64,000 bases of DNA, from contig JAHDVF020000211.1 in assembly GCA_022606425.2 (NCBI GenBank), forward strand, positions 2,294,001-2,358,000. The letters are read 5' to 3'. Positions 31,681-42,700 of this stretch are shown here, in pieces. Source of the stretch: Lepidostoma basale (Eukaryota; Arthropoda; Insecta; Trichoptera; Lepidostomatidae). The stretch's first letter is position 1. Every line of letters starts with the position of its first letter. The position numbers and the translations under genes are program-made. The notes beneath the pieces were generated by a model. It ran no database searches, had not been told where the DNA came from, and was given only the letters and a program-made list of their open reading frames with translations.

Positions 31681-31739
31681 ATGTTGTTTTTAAACCACTA
31701 CTCTCAGAACTGTACTGTGTCAAATATCTTTTATTCAGG

Positions 31740-32345
31740 TGATTCTGGCCTGAACTTGACCTTCTCTAAAATACCAGAAACATGTTACCTGACTGTAGAG
31801 AATCAAGCTTTATAGCGGGTCAGAACCTTTAGATATCTCGGCATTGATCTGGTCGGAAGAGCTAAGTCAACAAGGCAGCTGCAATCTCTGGTGCTCTAAA
31901 ATTCACAACATGCAAAAACAAAGACACAACCATTAAAATTAATATATCTTTTTATGAAGCATGCTAAAGACCAATAATGCAGTATGACGTTGAAGCAAAT
32001 GCAGACACAGTCAGGATCAAATAAGTTCTGAGGACTTCTTAGATGAAGACACTGAGGATGATAGCAGGCAAGACACTAAAAGATCGCGTGGGGAATACCA
32101 GAATAAGAGAGACATAGGGGGCTTATATATTATAAGACGGAGCAGACAGAGAAGATGGGATTGATTCGGTTATATCCGATGAATGTAAACCACCAGACTT
32201 TCCTAAATTTCACTATATAATCAGCCTCACGGGACTCGTGGAAGACCTCCTTAAAGATGGAAGGACAGCTGAGAATCCACCTCATAAGAGGAGCAATCAT
32301 CTGGAGAACAGACCACATAGGTCTACAGCAAGGAAGAAGAAGAAG
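31740..32345 (+). mobile_element. LINE-C (RTE-like) fragment
   Basis: Broken frames give 'FRYLGIDLVGRA', 'KTLRMIAGKTLKDRVGN' and an end in GAAGAAGAAGAA. Many stops. Confidence 0.65.
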
Positions 32346-32723
32346 AAAGATATTCTCGAAATTACTGTAATTTTAATTAATGATAATATGGAATAAGTTT
32401 TAGTATTAGAGGTTATCATTCGTCCTTAAACAATATATAATATAAAGCAGATAAGTTTATATTTCCTAATATATTTAATCTATTGCCAAAAATACAAAGA
32501 AATCGATACAATACAAAGGAAAAATACATTTAAATTTAAAATATTAACCAATGTGGATAGTATGGAATTCCACAGTGTTGCTGCCTTACATTTCAATTAA
32601 CTTATTAAATATAAAAATTAGGAGAGCCATCTCCAGGCGTTATCTAGCAATGTATGATAGATGCATAGCCTTTCACATTGCATTAATAAAGATTTTCTGC
32701 TTAATGCTTACACCTTATCTTAA
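32346..32723. other. AT-rich intron, nothing recognised
   Basis: About 380 bases without features. Confidence 0.5.
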
Positions 32724-32945
32724 TAGATGACGCTAGTGTAGATTAAACAAAAAATGTGAAGTGTTTCTCAACATATTAGCATATATACATCTTTCAAAAA
32801 TTTGTCAGATGTGAGAGTCGTAAGAAGGACGGAATGGGGAATGTTGTTAACATAAAGCGATCGCTTAACCCAAACATTGACAGGTCATAAGTCTTTTAAG
32901 CGCCTCGACTACCATATTCTGTTTCCAGATAATAATTTACATCTT
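32724..32945 (+). repeat. REP6 copy
   Basis: It shares GGCGCTAGTGTAGATTRA-like (here GACGCTAGTGTAGATTAA), CAAAAATTTGTCAGATG and AACATAAAGCGATCGCTTAA with 61085-61345. Confidence 0.7.
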
Positions 32946-33495
32946 CTTCTTATTGAGATAAAATCCACAAAAAACGGATGTTACACAGTAGGATTCGGGT
33001 TGATACAGCCACATAGAGTGTTTGATATATTTGTTGTATGAAGTAAACCTTCAACATCAGACTTCATTGACGTAGAAAACGATATTTACTCATGTATTTG
33101 TACTTTGTGCTCATCATTTAATGTCAGCGTTCGTGAAAATAAATGAATTCAGCAGTATTGAAGATACACATCAAACATCTTACATACAGGTATATTGGAA
33201 TGGTTTCTTTTTAGAAAGAAAATCGTTTTTAAATATGAGTTCAATCATCAATACATCATAAAGGTAGCTAATTTTAATAAATCTGAAGTAATACATGCGT
33301 ACTCATATGACGAATGTTGAATAAAACACATATTAAACACGGAAACGTTATGAAATTAAATAAAAAAAAATTATTATATATTAAAAGAATTCGATTGTTT
33401 TCTGTATGAGAGTTTTTTTATTTTGCGAATGAAGCACAAATAAATAAAATGGTACTGAAGTGAAGAACGTAAAATACCGAAGATAAACGAGAAAG
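32946..33495. other. AT-rich intron, nothing recognised
   Basis: About 550 bases; no frame or repeat recognised. Confidence 0.5.
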
Positions 33496-33985
33496 AACTA
33501 ACTAACTAAATAACTAACCATCACGCCGTCTCCCCGAAGGGGTAGGCAGAAAGAATGTACTGCCACATCTTTCTTTCCTGACATATTTCTCTCGATTCCT
33601 CAACATTCATACATCGTGTCATGCATGCGCGTCGATTTCTTTGACTCCTCACATGGCCGACATTCAATATTTGATTTATTTGATCGTGCCACGTTATCCT
33701 CGGTCTTCCTTTATTTCTGGTACCATTTACATCATTAACATGTAATTTTTTTACCATTCTTTCTTCATTCATTCTTTCCATATGTCCAAACCATCTTAAT
33801 GATCCTTTCATTATTTTGTTCATGACACCATCATTCGCACCGCATTCACTTATTATATTTGCATTCGACATTCTATCATACACAGAATATCCACACATTC
33901 GTCTAAGAGATCTCATTTCTACTGCATTTATTCTACTTTCATCCTTCCTTTGCCAGTTCCATGCTTTGCTATGAGAAAGAAAGAA
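33496..33985 (-). mobile_element. LINE-A 3' fragment, well preserved
   Basis: The best C-terminal copy. An open minus frame covers 'WNWQRKDESRINAVEMRSLR', 'MCGYSVYDRMSNANI', 'ECGANDGVMNKIMKGSLRWF', 'GHMERMNEERMVKKLHVNDV', 'RPRITWHDQINQILNVGHVR', 'SQRNRRACMTRCMNVEESRE' and 'ILSAYPFGETA', then the terminal block and TTAG tail. There is no frameshift in about 150 codons. Confidence 0.92.
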
Positions 33986-34030
33986 AGAGGAAGATAAAAT
34001 GAACCTTTCATAAATATATGCCATTCTTCT

Positions 34031-34115
34031 GGATCAGTGGTTCCCAAAGTGGTCCGTACGGACCCCAAGTGGTCCCTGGAATCATTCAGGGGGTTCGTGG
34101 TTTACGGCAACCTTT
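34031..34115 (+). mobile_element. Possible hAT terminus
   Basis: CAGTGGTTCCCAAAGTGGTC (34036-34055) is a typical hAT terminal inverted repeat start (CAGNGGTTCNCAAA). No matching right end was found; the following LINE-A insertion may have removed it. Confidence 0.35.
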
Positions 34116-34257
34116 TTTTTAGCTCATTAGTGGAAATCGGCTGTCGAAATCGGCGGTGACCTTTTTTTATTTTTATTTTTTAGCTCATTTGTAAAAATTG
34201 GATTGGATTAATATATGCCAACATTTGCCGTTTTGAGATTTTATTGGTAAAAACAAC

Positions 34258-34665
34258 AACAACAACAACAAACTACCACGCCGTTTCCCCGCAGGGGTAG
34301 GCAGAGAGAATGGACCGCCACACTACTCTATCCTGGCACACCTCTCTAGCTTCCTCCACATTCATACATCGAGTCATACACGCACGTCGATTCTTCCGGC
34401 TTCTGACATGATCAACTTTCAATATTTGATTAATTTGGTCATGCCATGTTTTCCTCGGTCTACCTCGACTCCTTACTCCATTAACATTGTGAACGTTTAC
34501 TTTTTTAACCATTCTTTTTTCACCCATGCGCTCCATATGTCCGTACCAACGCAGCGAACCTTTCATAATTTTGTTCATAATACCTTCTTTCGCTCTACAT
34601 TCCTTTCCTAATATCAGCATTTGAGATTCTGTCGTACATCGTTCTACCACACATACGTATAATGA
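34258..34665 (-). mobile_element. LINE-A subfamily with (TTG)n tail
   Basis: The minus frame (34273-34650, 125 codons) carries 'GKECRAKEGIMNKIMKGSLR', 'HVRSRKNRRACMTRCMNVEE' and 'VVWRSILSAYPCGETAW'. The tail is GTTGTTGTTGTT instead of TTAG, and the terminal block reads GCGGGGAAACGGCGTGGTAG. It is therefore a distinct subfamily. Confidence 0.85.
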
Positions 34666-34678
34666 ATAAGTAACACTT

Positions 34679-34920
34679 TTAACCTCTATTGTGCGACAGA
34701 CTATATTTGCAGGCTAAAAAAATTGTTTCGAACTACGGTATACTATATTTGCAGCTCATATATTAATATGTCTAATAAAACACGTAATTATTGTGTCGCA
34801 CTACAAAATTATGCACAATATCATAATGAACGGGGATTATCTATTTGAGTTGTAATAATAGTTAAACCAGTTCGAGATTATTTTTACTGCAAATATAACC
34901 AACCGCACAATGGAGGTTAA
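34679..34920. mobile_element. TTAA-flanked MITE
   Basis: The 242-bp unit lies between TTAA at 34679-34682 and 34917-34920. Its 30-bp inverted ends begin CCTCTATTGTGCG (left) and, on the other strand at the right, CCTCCATTGTGCG; both end inside with TATATTTGCAG. This is piggyBac-like. A second TATATTTGCAG lies inside at about 34745. Confidence 0.85.
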
Positions 34921-35395
34921 AACGTAAAGCATAGTTCATCAAAATGCTTATATATGGAATACTTCTTATTTTTGATTGTTTGATGTTTTTGGATGATTTT
35001 TTTGCCATTCTTTATAACATAAAGTCGTATGATACTAGTTCTCCCTTTAACTAACCATTGTCGATACACTGTACTATACATATATGTAGCGCTAACGGAA
35101 CACAGTTATAAAAAGTCTAGGCTATCCCGCTCGGCATACCCGACTAATACACGTCAGGCTACCAGCCCATACATTGCATATTATGAGTAGTGATTGCATT
35201 ACCGGACCAAAAATACAATAGTGATATTCGGTATTCTTTACGATATACCGGAACACCGGTGTTATGAATTTTTCGTAAAGATACAAAATGCAGTTGTTTC
35301 TTTGTCGAAGTTATTAGTTTATACATAAACAGCATTTCATACAAAGAATGCATAGAAACAATTTTGAACATTGAAAATATAAACATTTTTGTTAT
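34921..35395. other. Intronic DNA, nothing recognised
   Basis: Part of a 112-codon minus frame (35159-35497) that runs into the FB5 hairpin; it has no family features. Confidence 0.4.
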
Positions 35396-35602
35396 ATGTA
35401 TTTTGGGACCCTGGGAAAATCCGTGTAGCTCGTCTTTCTGGACCGACGTTTCGGAGATCTTTGCAGTAGAATGAGTTGAACACACATTACCCACCACACA
35501 TTTATAACCACCCTAAAGAAGGAGACCGCAACGATCTCCGAAACGTCGGTCCAGAAAAACGAGCAACACGGATTTTCCCAAGATACCAAAATACATAATG
35601 CA
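35396..35602. repeat. FB5 fold-back
   Basis: Arms of about 65 bp face each other (TATTTTGGGACCCTGGGAAA on the left, complement near 35575-35595). In each arm TCTCC-GAAAC-GTCGGTCC is present. In the right arm the full order CTAAAGA-A-GGAGA...TCTCC-GAAAC-GTC occurs (35513-35547). Only one base separates CTAAAGA from the CTGAAGA form of the hammerhead-like core. Confidence 0.8.
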
Positions 35603-35636
35603 ACCAACTGTGAAAATTTCCAAAATTATTTTTGTA

Positions 35637-35812
35637 ACTAACTAACTAACTAACCATCACGCCGTCTCCCCGAAAGAGTAGGCAGAATGAATGGACTGCC
35701 ACACTTTAACCGATGCGGCACTCCATCCTTCTCTTTTCGCCCTGCGGGAGACGCGGTGTGATGGGTTACGAACCTCATCTCCACCCATAGGCATCTCCCG
35801 TTTGACATTTAT
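35637..35812 (-). mobile_element. TAG chimera, truncated
   Basis: It has tail, terminal block and most of the hairpin body, and breaks at GGCATCTCCCG (35802-35812), so the AT-rich leader is missing. This shows that the family is 5'-truncated like a retroposon. Confidence 0.8.
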
Positions 35813-36759
35813 CGCGATTGTCATTTACAAACAGTTTTTACGTTTTTTGTTTTGTTTTTTTCGTTAAGTTAATTACAATATTATCTTTCTTTTTACATCG
35901 GTTTCATTTTGGTTCATGCATTTTGCGAACTAATCTACGTCTAATGTATGTTTTAAAAATAGGAACATAGAATTTCCCGCCGCATACCCGAAGCTGTTAT
36001 AGGGCGTAGCGCCACCTTTTCGTACGCCTCGCTCGTACACTCCCGATTATTTTTGTTATGTTCAAATATGAAATAAAATAGCAAATTTTATTATCAAATA
36101 TCATATATAAACGCATTATTGTTGTAACTTTAGAAACGAAAGACATTATATAAAAATCTATTAGGGTATTACAATACTACTTGTTGCAACCCGTGAAATA
36201 ATCACGGAAGTAAAGTTTTTTACCCGTTAAAAACTTGATTCACTCTACAATTGTAATCAGTAATAAGTTTTAACTATAATTTTTTTTTAATTAACCATAC
36301 CAAATTGTCCTTATTTTGTTTTCTACACTTTTGCCGTACAGCAATAATCAGCAATTCTAAATAATCCTGAAACGTTCAAGGGGCATGCGCATCGTGGGCA
36401 TTTCGAATTACTCGTACTTTCGGAGAGAATCGAAGTATTTCTCTCTCGTTCTTTTGTATTCAAAATAATCTCGTACTCTTTCATGATGACAGACGAGTTT
36501 TTGCTTATTCATATTATGATAAAGGAAAGATACATGTATTTTTTAAGAAATATAAATATCACATAATAATACCGCTATAAAACCGAGTCTTAACATAACG
36601 TCTTCAACTAATCAAAGCGCTTTGTTTTATTTCTGTTATATTTTTATATTTTTATACTTTATTTTTTTAAATGGCTCCTGAAACTTGACAAAAAATCAAA
36701 ATACGTATTTTAGATAGGAGCTGATGCACTATACCAGTATGTTAAATTAAATCAAACAA
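35813..36759. other. AT-rich intron, nothing recognised
   Basis: Nearly 950 bases without a frame of 60 codons or a repeat match. Confidence 0.45.
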
Positions 36760-37048
36760 TAAAACATGGTTTGGGCACAAGGAAATAATGAATGAAGAAG
36801 GAATGGTAAAAAGTATATGGTATGTTAACGATGTAAATAAAACTAGAAATAGAGGAAGGCCGAGGAAAACGTGGTACGATCAAATAAATCAAATAGGTAT
36901 TGAATGTCGGCGACGTGAGGAGTCAGAGAAATCGACGTGCGTGCATGATACGATGTATGAATGTTGAGGAATCGAGAGAAGTATGACAGGAAAGAAAAGT
37001 GTATCAGTCCATTATTTATGCTTACCTCGAGACGGCGTGATGGTAAGT
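36760..37048 (+). mobile_element. LINE-A 3' fragment interrupted at its tail
   Basis: It runs from the TGGTTTGGGCACAAGGAAAT block to GAGACGGCGTGATGGTAAG. The remaining TTAG repeats reappear at about 37300-37310 after a SINE-1 insertion. Confidence 0.8.
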
Positions 37049-37290
37049 TTTTTTGTTGTATACAACAGGTCGTTTGAACCCAATTACTGTATATAATTTA
37101 TTTTAGCTATTATGTTGATTTTTATGACATGTGATAGGTAGCCAATCTATCGCCATTTTTATTGTCACATGAATTCTAGACCAGACCAAAGACAGTGTGA
37201 CAATCACACTGCCATCGCCGGGAATCGAACTCGGGACCTTTGGTATGGAAGTCAAAGCTCTTACCACTCTGCCACGAAGGTCGACGTAGT
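37049..37290 (-). mobile_element. SINE-1 inside a LINE-A tail
   Basis: On the minus strand: A box region GGCAGAGTGG, B box GGTTCGATTCC, hairpin CAGTGTGATTGTCACACTG, tail ending CAACAAAAAA. Separate parts of the LINE-A tail flank it. Confidence 0.8.
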
Positions 37291-37859
37291 TTGACGTAGT
37301 TAGTTAGTTACAAAAAACATATTTATTATTATAGCTAATATCAGAAATATCGGTATTTTACCGGTGTATCGATAATAAAATCACTAATTATTATATATGG
37401 AATTATCGGTTTCTTAATTGCTCCTGTCTCTCCCATGTTCCAGTTGCTACATCCCTATGTACATTTAATTAATACACACTTCAAGGCTTTAATACGGGAT
37501 TTACAAGATGTGAATTTAAATAGGCATTCTATGACCCAAGAATTCGCTTTTCAAGTCATGTAATTAAAACAATTTTCTTTTTGTTTTTTCCATATTTCAC
37601 GTTATTTTTATAATCCGACTTTACAACATTACAGAAAAATACGCTTGTATCTAGAAATGGATTTAATATGAAATAAGGAAGATAAAAAAACTCGTGTTAT
37701 TACAAAAATAAATCAAACATATGTTATCTTCTTACAGCCACACAAATATGAATCATCCTTTGACTAAAAAAATATTCCAATCTTTGCTTATATCATGTAA
37801 ATATGTTACATACAGAGATATTATGATTAAATTTTCTTTTAAATGTTTATTCCAGATTT
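37291..37859. other. AT-rich intron, nothing recognised
   Basis: After a few TTAG units nothing further is recognisable. Confidence 0.5.
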
Positions 37860-38065
37860 AACAAAATCTCTCTTTACTTCTTTCTACCTTTCATATTCGG
37901 AGGTAAACAACATTATGGCTATTTTTACTTTTGAAACAGCAGCTCGAAAAAGGGATGTTGAGCAACTGAACCATCCTCGAAGGTTTCATAACCAGGATAT
38001 TCTTCTTGTGCTTATGCTGTTTGTAATGTCAGTTGAGTGAATAAAAGGGCATAATTTGATTTGAT
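37860..38065 (+). mobile_element. CR1-like LINE 3' untranslated end
   Basis: CTGTTTGTAATGTCAGTTGA and a TTTGATTTGATT tail match the end of the copy at 56600-57112 (CTGTTTGTAATGTCATTTGA). The coding part is unrecognisable here. Confidence 0.55.
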
Positions 38066-38390
38066 TCTTCTCTCGACACTTTATATATAAAAAAAAAACA
38101 TGTTTAAATTAGTATAATTTTACTTTCGTATGAAGCACTTAATTTGTGGTGTGACATTATTAAATATAATAGTTATACACTTGTAAAATTTGTATCTAAA
38201 CCATTTTATTCGTTATAAGCACCAACCTATTTCGCTTTCGCCGGAGTTTCGTCAAGGTAACAGAATATATATATTTTTTTATAATTTTTTTTTAATGAGG
38301 TTATATTGTTTATAAATGGAACACAAATGGTTTGATATGATATTAAAATAAGTATATATCTAAATTTTATTTCATAGTTTTATTTCGTTT
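38066..38390. other. AT-rich intron, nothing recognised
   Basis: It contains AACCTATTTCGCTTTCGCCG, slightly like a fold-back core, but no partner arm. Confidence 0.4.
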
Positions 38391-38690
38391 CCTTTATTCT
38401 CCTTATGAAGGAAATTCCTTGTGTCAAGGAAAGGATCATCTGGAGGAATTTTTCCTAAATGTATTGATCAAAGATTGCAGCTGCCTTGTTTACTTGGGCT
38501 TGTATTTTTTTCCGTAAATCAGCTCCTCCCATCAGATCTATGCCTGGATACTTGAAGGGATTGATTTTCTATTACCAGGTTACATGTTTTGGGTGTTATG
38601 GAAAAGTTCATACATTTTGTTTTTTCGATAGAGATCGTCATGTTGTATTTCTTACAGGTGTGATGTAGTTTTTTAGTTTGAGTAATGGAA
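38391..38690 (-). mobile_element. LINE-C (RTE-like) internal fragment
   Basis: The minus strand reads 'KKYNMTISIEKTKCM' and, after a frameshift, 'KYPGIDLMGGADLRKKIQAQ' and 'VNKAAAIFDQ'. This is the region after the RT palm of RTE-like LINEs. Confidence 0.6.
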
Positions 38691-39504
38691 ATGAAATGGT
38701 GTTTTTTATGTTAAAAACAATTAAAAGTGGGTGGAATAGAGTTGTTATGGATATCAACCTCCAGTTTGTTCAAATCCGCTGTGTAAATGATTTAAATAGG
38801 GAGACTTAAATTTAGAGATGTAGATGATCTCTTTTTAAGATTGTGGAAATAGATTTCAGTGGAGTTGCCAATGGATGGGAGATAAAATAATATAAAAAAA
38901 ACGGAAAAAGAAACTGCTTTCATTGAAGAAAGCAACGAAAGGTTTTAGATTAATTATCTGAATCTCAAGAATGCTAAAAAATATTCTTAATATAGCTCCT
39001 CTTTGCCAGAAGCGAATCTTAGAACGCTCCGGTGGATTTGTGATTGTGTTGGGTAAATATTTGATCTCAAACAAGACCCAAAAAAGGAACGTAAAATCAG
39101 GGATCGTTTATTTAAAATGGCATGTTGTTGAGGCAGTGACACTTTCGGAAGCACACCGAAGAACTATCAGATATTGATTTGTTTAACGTTTAACGCAAAT
39201 TTGGGTGACGCAAACAATCGTAGGATTAAGCTTTCATCTTTGATGTACGAGTAAGTGTGAAATTTTCGCAAGTAAGCGTGTTTCACGAAAAAGGTGGTTT
39301 AACAATTATTAAACCATAACTTTTTTTATGTAATGCTTCTTTTGACGTGTTTACCCTAGAATTGGATAAAATTGAAAAATGCGCGCGCACCGTGTTACGG
39401 AAGTGTGACATTATGAATTTAGATATCGATGATAAATAACGACCGGACATTTCACGTGTACCAACGAATTGCAATATTAATGTCATGAAACGAGAAGAGT
39501 TAAT
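38691..39504. other. Intronic DNA, nothing recognised
   Basis: About 800 bases; 68- to 72-codon frames on both strands near 38856-39177 show no family features. Confidence 0.4.
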
Positions 39505-39740
39505 TGTATCTCAATAGAGACGAAGATGCAAATTGGAAACTGAATATGGTTGATCAAGGTGTTTACATTTCGATTTCCTTGTGATCTTCGTTTTCTTTTG
39601 TTATAGACGAACCCAGGTAAGTGAAGTCCTCCACCATCTTAAAGTTGTATCTGTCCTTGAATCTGATGGTTCGCCTTGAGTTATGGGTTGCATTCCTGGT
39701 TTGTATCATTTATAATATTTTGTTTTCATGTTATTAATGC
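39505..39740 (-). mobile_element. REP6 piece next to a LINE fragment
   Basis: 39505-39530 carries TAATTGTATCTCAATAGAGA (REP6). 39570-39740 on the minus strand reads 'RFKDRYNFKMVEDFTYLGSS', a conserved LINE stretch following the RT palm. Family unassigned. Confidence 0.5.
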
Positions 39741-40209
39741 TGATACCCATTGTATATACGCCAGTATTTTAACAGAAAAAAATATTAAAGATTATGAAAA
39801 AGTAAGAGTGGAATTTAAACACGAGTTTTCTTATTTGTAATATAAAAACATGATACGTTTTTGATACCTACTCATTTTATCGTACGGTTACTTTTATTTC
39901 GGGAACCTTGCTGAGTCATTATGCAACCCTGGTGAGGGAACAAGTTGCCGGAAGCTGGCTATTACGGTAGGCCTCTTAGTTCAAGTATTATATATCAGAT
40001 TTAAGTTCCTCCTACGCATGACTATACGTATACTTGTGTAAGGAATTTTAATGTGATTTTTTTATAACGAAGTTTATTTGCCCAATTATTCAAACTCATG
40101 TTAATGTTTATGTTCTTCTACAAATTTATTGAAAGCTGGGGCATTGCAGGCACACTGTAGAATTATATATAATAGTAATACACTTTGGAAATTGTAGGGA
40201 ATGGTCGAA
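39741..40209. other. Intronic DNA, nothing recognised
   Basis: No frame or repeat recognised. Confidence 0.45.
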
Positions 40210-40510
40210 GGATTGATTGGTAGATAACAACCTCACCAGGAGTACCTAGACCAGATTTGCCAAGATATGGGCTGCACTTCCTATACGGAGTTGAAGAGAG
40301 TTGCCGAGAGCTGAGCGGAGTGAAAGAAAAAATGCATCACATTGAGACTGGAGAAGGAGATACTAATGCAAAACCTTTGGTTCTATTAATACTAACTAAC
40401 GAAGGAAGGGAAGGAAGGTACACAAAGAGTATAGACTGCTCTGTCTTAACATAACTTTATTCTTTTATATTAATTCATCTTAACACGTACGCACATCGAT
40501 TATTATGTAT
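40210..40510. mobile_element. LINE-E piece (+) followed by LINE-A piece (-)
   Basis: 40210-40390 (plus) contains CACCAGGAGTACCTAGACCA and TTGCCGAGAGCTGAGCGGAG, homologous to the antisense end of the LINE-E copy at 54600. From about 40390 a poor minus-strand LINE-A end follows (ACTAACTAACG... CTGCTCTGTCTTAACATAAC). Confidence 0.5.
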
Positions 40511-40929
40511 AATAGTTACGTTGAAAACGTAGGAAATTACTTTTAAATAATTTTCCCCGTACACTGAAATCCCCGGGACGCATATTTTCGCTGATGTAAT
40601 TTCGCCAGCCTGAAAAAACTTCCGTTTTCCCTCCGTTTAATCCGGCTATGAAAAGGGCCATCTAATTCAATTCGAAATTCAACTTAACACTCGTTAATTC
40701 GCGCATTTTGATGTGCTCCGCTTTACATGAACTGTAAGCTGTGACGGTTCGATAAAAAACTCTAAATAGAATAAATTTGAATTTCAAAGGGTTTTATACG
40801 CGCACCTTTCCTTTTTGTTTTGTAAAGAGAATTTGTATTTTTTTATTCCGCGTGAGATACAGTGGTACACCAAATTGAGTGTATTACCATTAACACATTG
40901 TATGCGGGTGCTATGAAACGTTAGAAAAC
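40511..40929. other. Intronic DNA, nothing recognised
   Basis: It is slightly richer in GC than its surroundings, with no frame or repeat. Confidence 0.45.
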
Positions 40930-41085
40930 TTTTTTTTATACACCAGGTCGTTTGAACCTAATTACTGTTTACTATTTGTTTTAGCATTTATGTTGGTTCT
41001 CATGACACGCCATTTTATTGTCACGTAAATTCTACTCCAGACCAAAGATAGTGTGAGAATTACACTGCATTGTGTACAAATTTTG
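40930..41085 (-). mobile_element. SINE-1 3' part
   Basis: It contains ACACCAGGTCGTTTGAACCT and TTCTACTCCAGACCAAAGAT, the tail half of SINE-1. The tRNA head is missing. Confidence 0.65.
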
Positions 41086-41128
41086 AAAATAGCTATAAAA
41101 CTCTTCTACATGTTTTGACACCACTTCT

Positions 41129-41665
41129 TCTTCTTCTTCTTCTTCAGCCTGTATTGACCGTCCACTCCTGGACGAAGGCCTCCTCTCGCATTTTCCATTC
41201 TCTTCTATTCTGAGCGATCCGCATCTAGGCACTTCCCGCACTTCTCCGGATATCGTTGCGCCAACGCAATTGTGGGCCACTTTTCATCGGATCGCGAGCG
41301 ACATGTCCCGCCCATCGCCACTTGAGGGTTGCGGCCATCTTGATAACATCGGAAACCTTTGTCCTGACTCTTATGTCCTCATTTCTGAGTCTGTCCCGTA
41401 AACTGATACCCAACATGGCTCTCTCCATTGCTCTCTGAGTGACTCTTAGCTTTTTGGCCCTTTTTTTGTGACATTGTGAATGTCTCAATACCATAAGTGA
41501 ACACTGACAGGTCACAGGCATTGAACACTCTCCTTTTCAAGTTGATGGGTATTTTCGGATTTTTTAAAATTTGACCAAGATTTTTGAATGCTGCCCAGCT
41601 TAGTCCGACTCTTCTATTCAGGTCTGCTGTCTGGTTATCTCGCCCAAGCTGTTCAATGCTGGCTT
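41129..41665 (-). mobile_element. LINE-B, longest antisense copy
   Basis: The tail is GAAGAAGAAGAAGAAGAA on the minus strand. The minus frames read 'LGRDNQTADLNRRVGLSW', 'RRVFNACDLSVFTYGIETF' and 'KKLRVTQRAMERAMLGISLR', then 'ATLKWRWAGHVARD' and 'QNRREWKMREEAF'. Frameshifted but clearly the LINE-B C terminus. Confidence 0.82.
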
Positions 41666-41740
41666 GTCCAATACGATTTGTGCTGGTTGTGACGTCAAAT
41701 CGTATTGGACAATGCCAGCATTGTCCAATACGATTTGACG
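41657..41740. repeat. Threefold repeat of TGTCCAATACGATTTG, one copy inverted
   Basis: The unit occurs at about 41665-41680, as its complement at 41695-41710, and again directly at 41722-41737. The first two form a 24-bp hairpin with GCTGGC arms. It lies at the inner end of LINE-B and may come from template switching. Confidence 0.8.
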
Positions 41741-41787
41741 TATTGGTATAACTTTGTTTTTTGTATCACAATTGTATTTTACTTTAG

Positions 41788-41828
41788 GCGACAGCTATTT
41801 CATCAACCTATTGTTGACATCATCAGGT
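41788..41828 (-). ncRNA. Hammerhead-like core (FB1-related, single)
   Basis: On the minus strand: CTGATGA, T, GTCAAC-AATAG-GTTGAT, GAAA, TAGCTGTC. Stem II is fully paired (one G-T) although its sequence differs from the 18.5-kb copy at several positions. The partner arm of a fold-back is not seen. Confidence 0.4.
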
Positions 41829-41984
41829 GTAACAATAATATATAAAATATAAAAAAATCGTGATTTTTCGTGTAGTTATTCCAATATCAATTTGAATAAT
41901 TTAATTGATATAATTTATTTTGAAATTTTTGCTGAAATTGAGTTAGGTACTTAAATATTTTGATTTAATTACTTCATTATTGTC

Positions 41985-42187
41985 ATGCCAAGCGTTTTTG
42001 CTTTCCTTTTTAAGTTTGAAACTATTCGCACCGCATTCACTTCTTATATTTTCATTCGACACTCTATCATACACAGAGTATCCATACATTCGTCTAAGAG
42101 ATCTCATTTCTACTGCATTTATTCTATTTTCATCCTTCTTTTGCCAGTTCCATGCTTCGCTTCCATACATAAGGGTCGGTAGAAGAA
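41985..42187 (-). mobile_element. LINE-A internal fragment
   Basis: It keeps 'VLLPTLMYGSEAWNWQKKDE' and 'NRINAVEMRSLRRMYGYSVY' intact on the minus strand. The 3' part is missing, and the TAG chimera follows directly at its other end. Confidence 0.8.
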
Positions 42188-42700
42188 CACCAACTAACTA
42201 ACTAACTAACCATCACGCCGTCTCCCCGAAAGGGTAGGCAGAAAGAATCAACTGTCACACTCTTACTGCTGCGGCATTTCATCCTTCTCTTTTCGCCCCG
42301 CGGGAGACGCGGTGTGATGGGTTGCGAACCTCATCGCCACCAAAAGGCATCTCCCGCGCACACTTCGATCGTTCAACACCCACAAAATAAATCTAAAATA
42401 AAATAACAAAATAAAAATAATTTAACACAAAATGTTATTTTTTGATGGTGCACATATTGTCTTTTTATTTTATGTTCCACGTATCCACCGTTTTTTAATT
42501 TAGCACATAATGAAATAACAAATAATGTTTTTTTCGATGTTGCACATGTTGACATGGACGATCCGGACTTTTTTGTTTATTTAATTTATGTTACACGTAT
42601 CCACCGTTTTTTAAATTATCTGTAATAATACACTTAACCAGCACGAACTTAAAAATAATATTGAAGAAATGATTCAAATTGACTTTAATGTTTCCCTATA
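42188..42700 (-). mobile_element. TAG chimera, long copy
   Basis: TAAC tail, LINE-A block, hairpin body (CGGGAGACGCGGTGTGATGG on the plus strand), then CATGTTGACATGGACGATCC and the AT-rich leader. It is inserted next to a LINE-A fragment. Confidence 0.8.
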
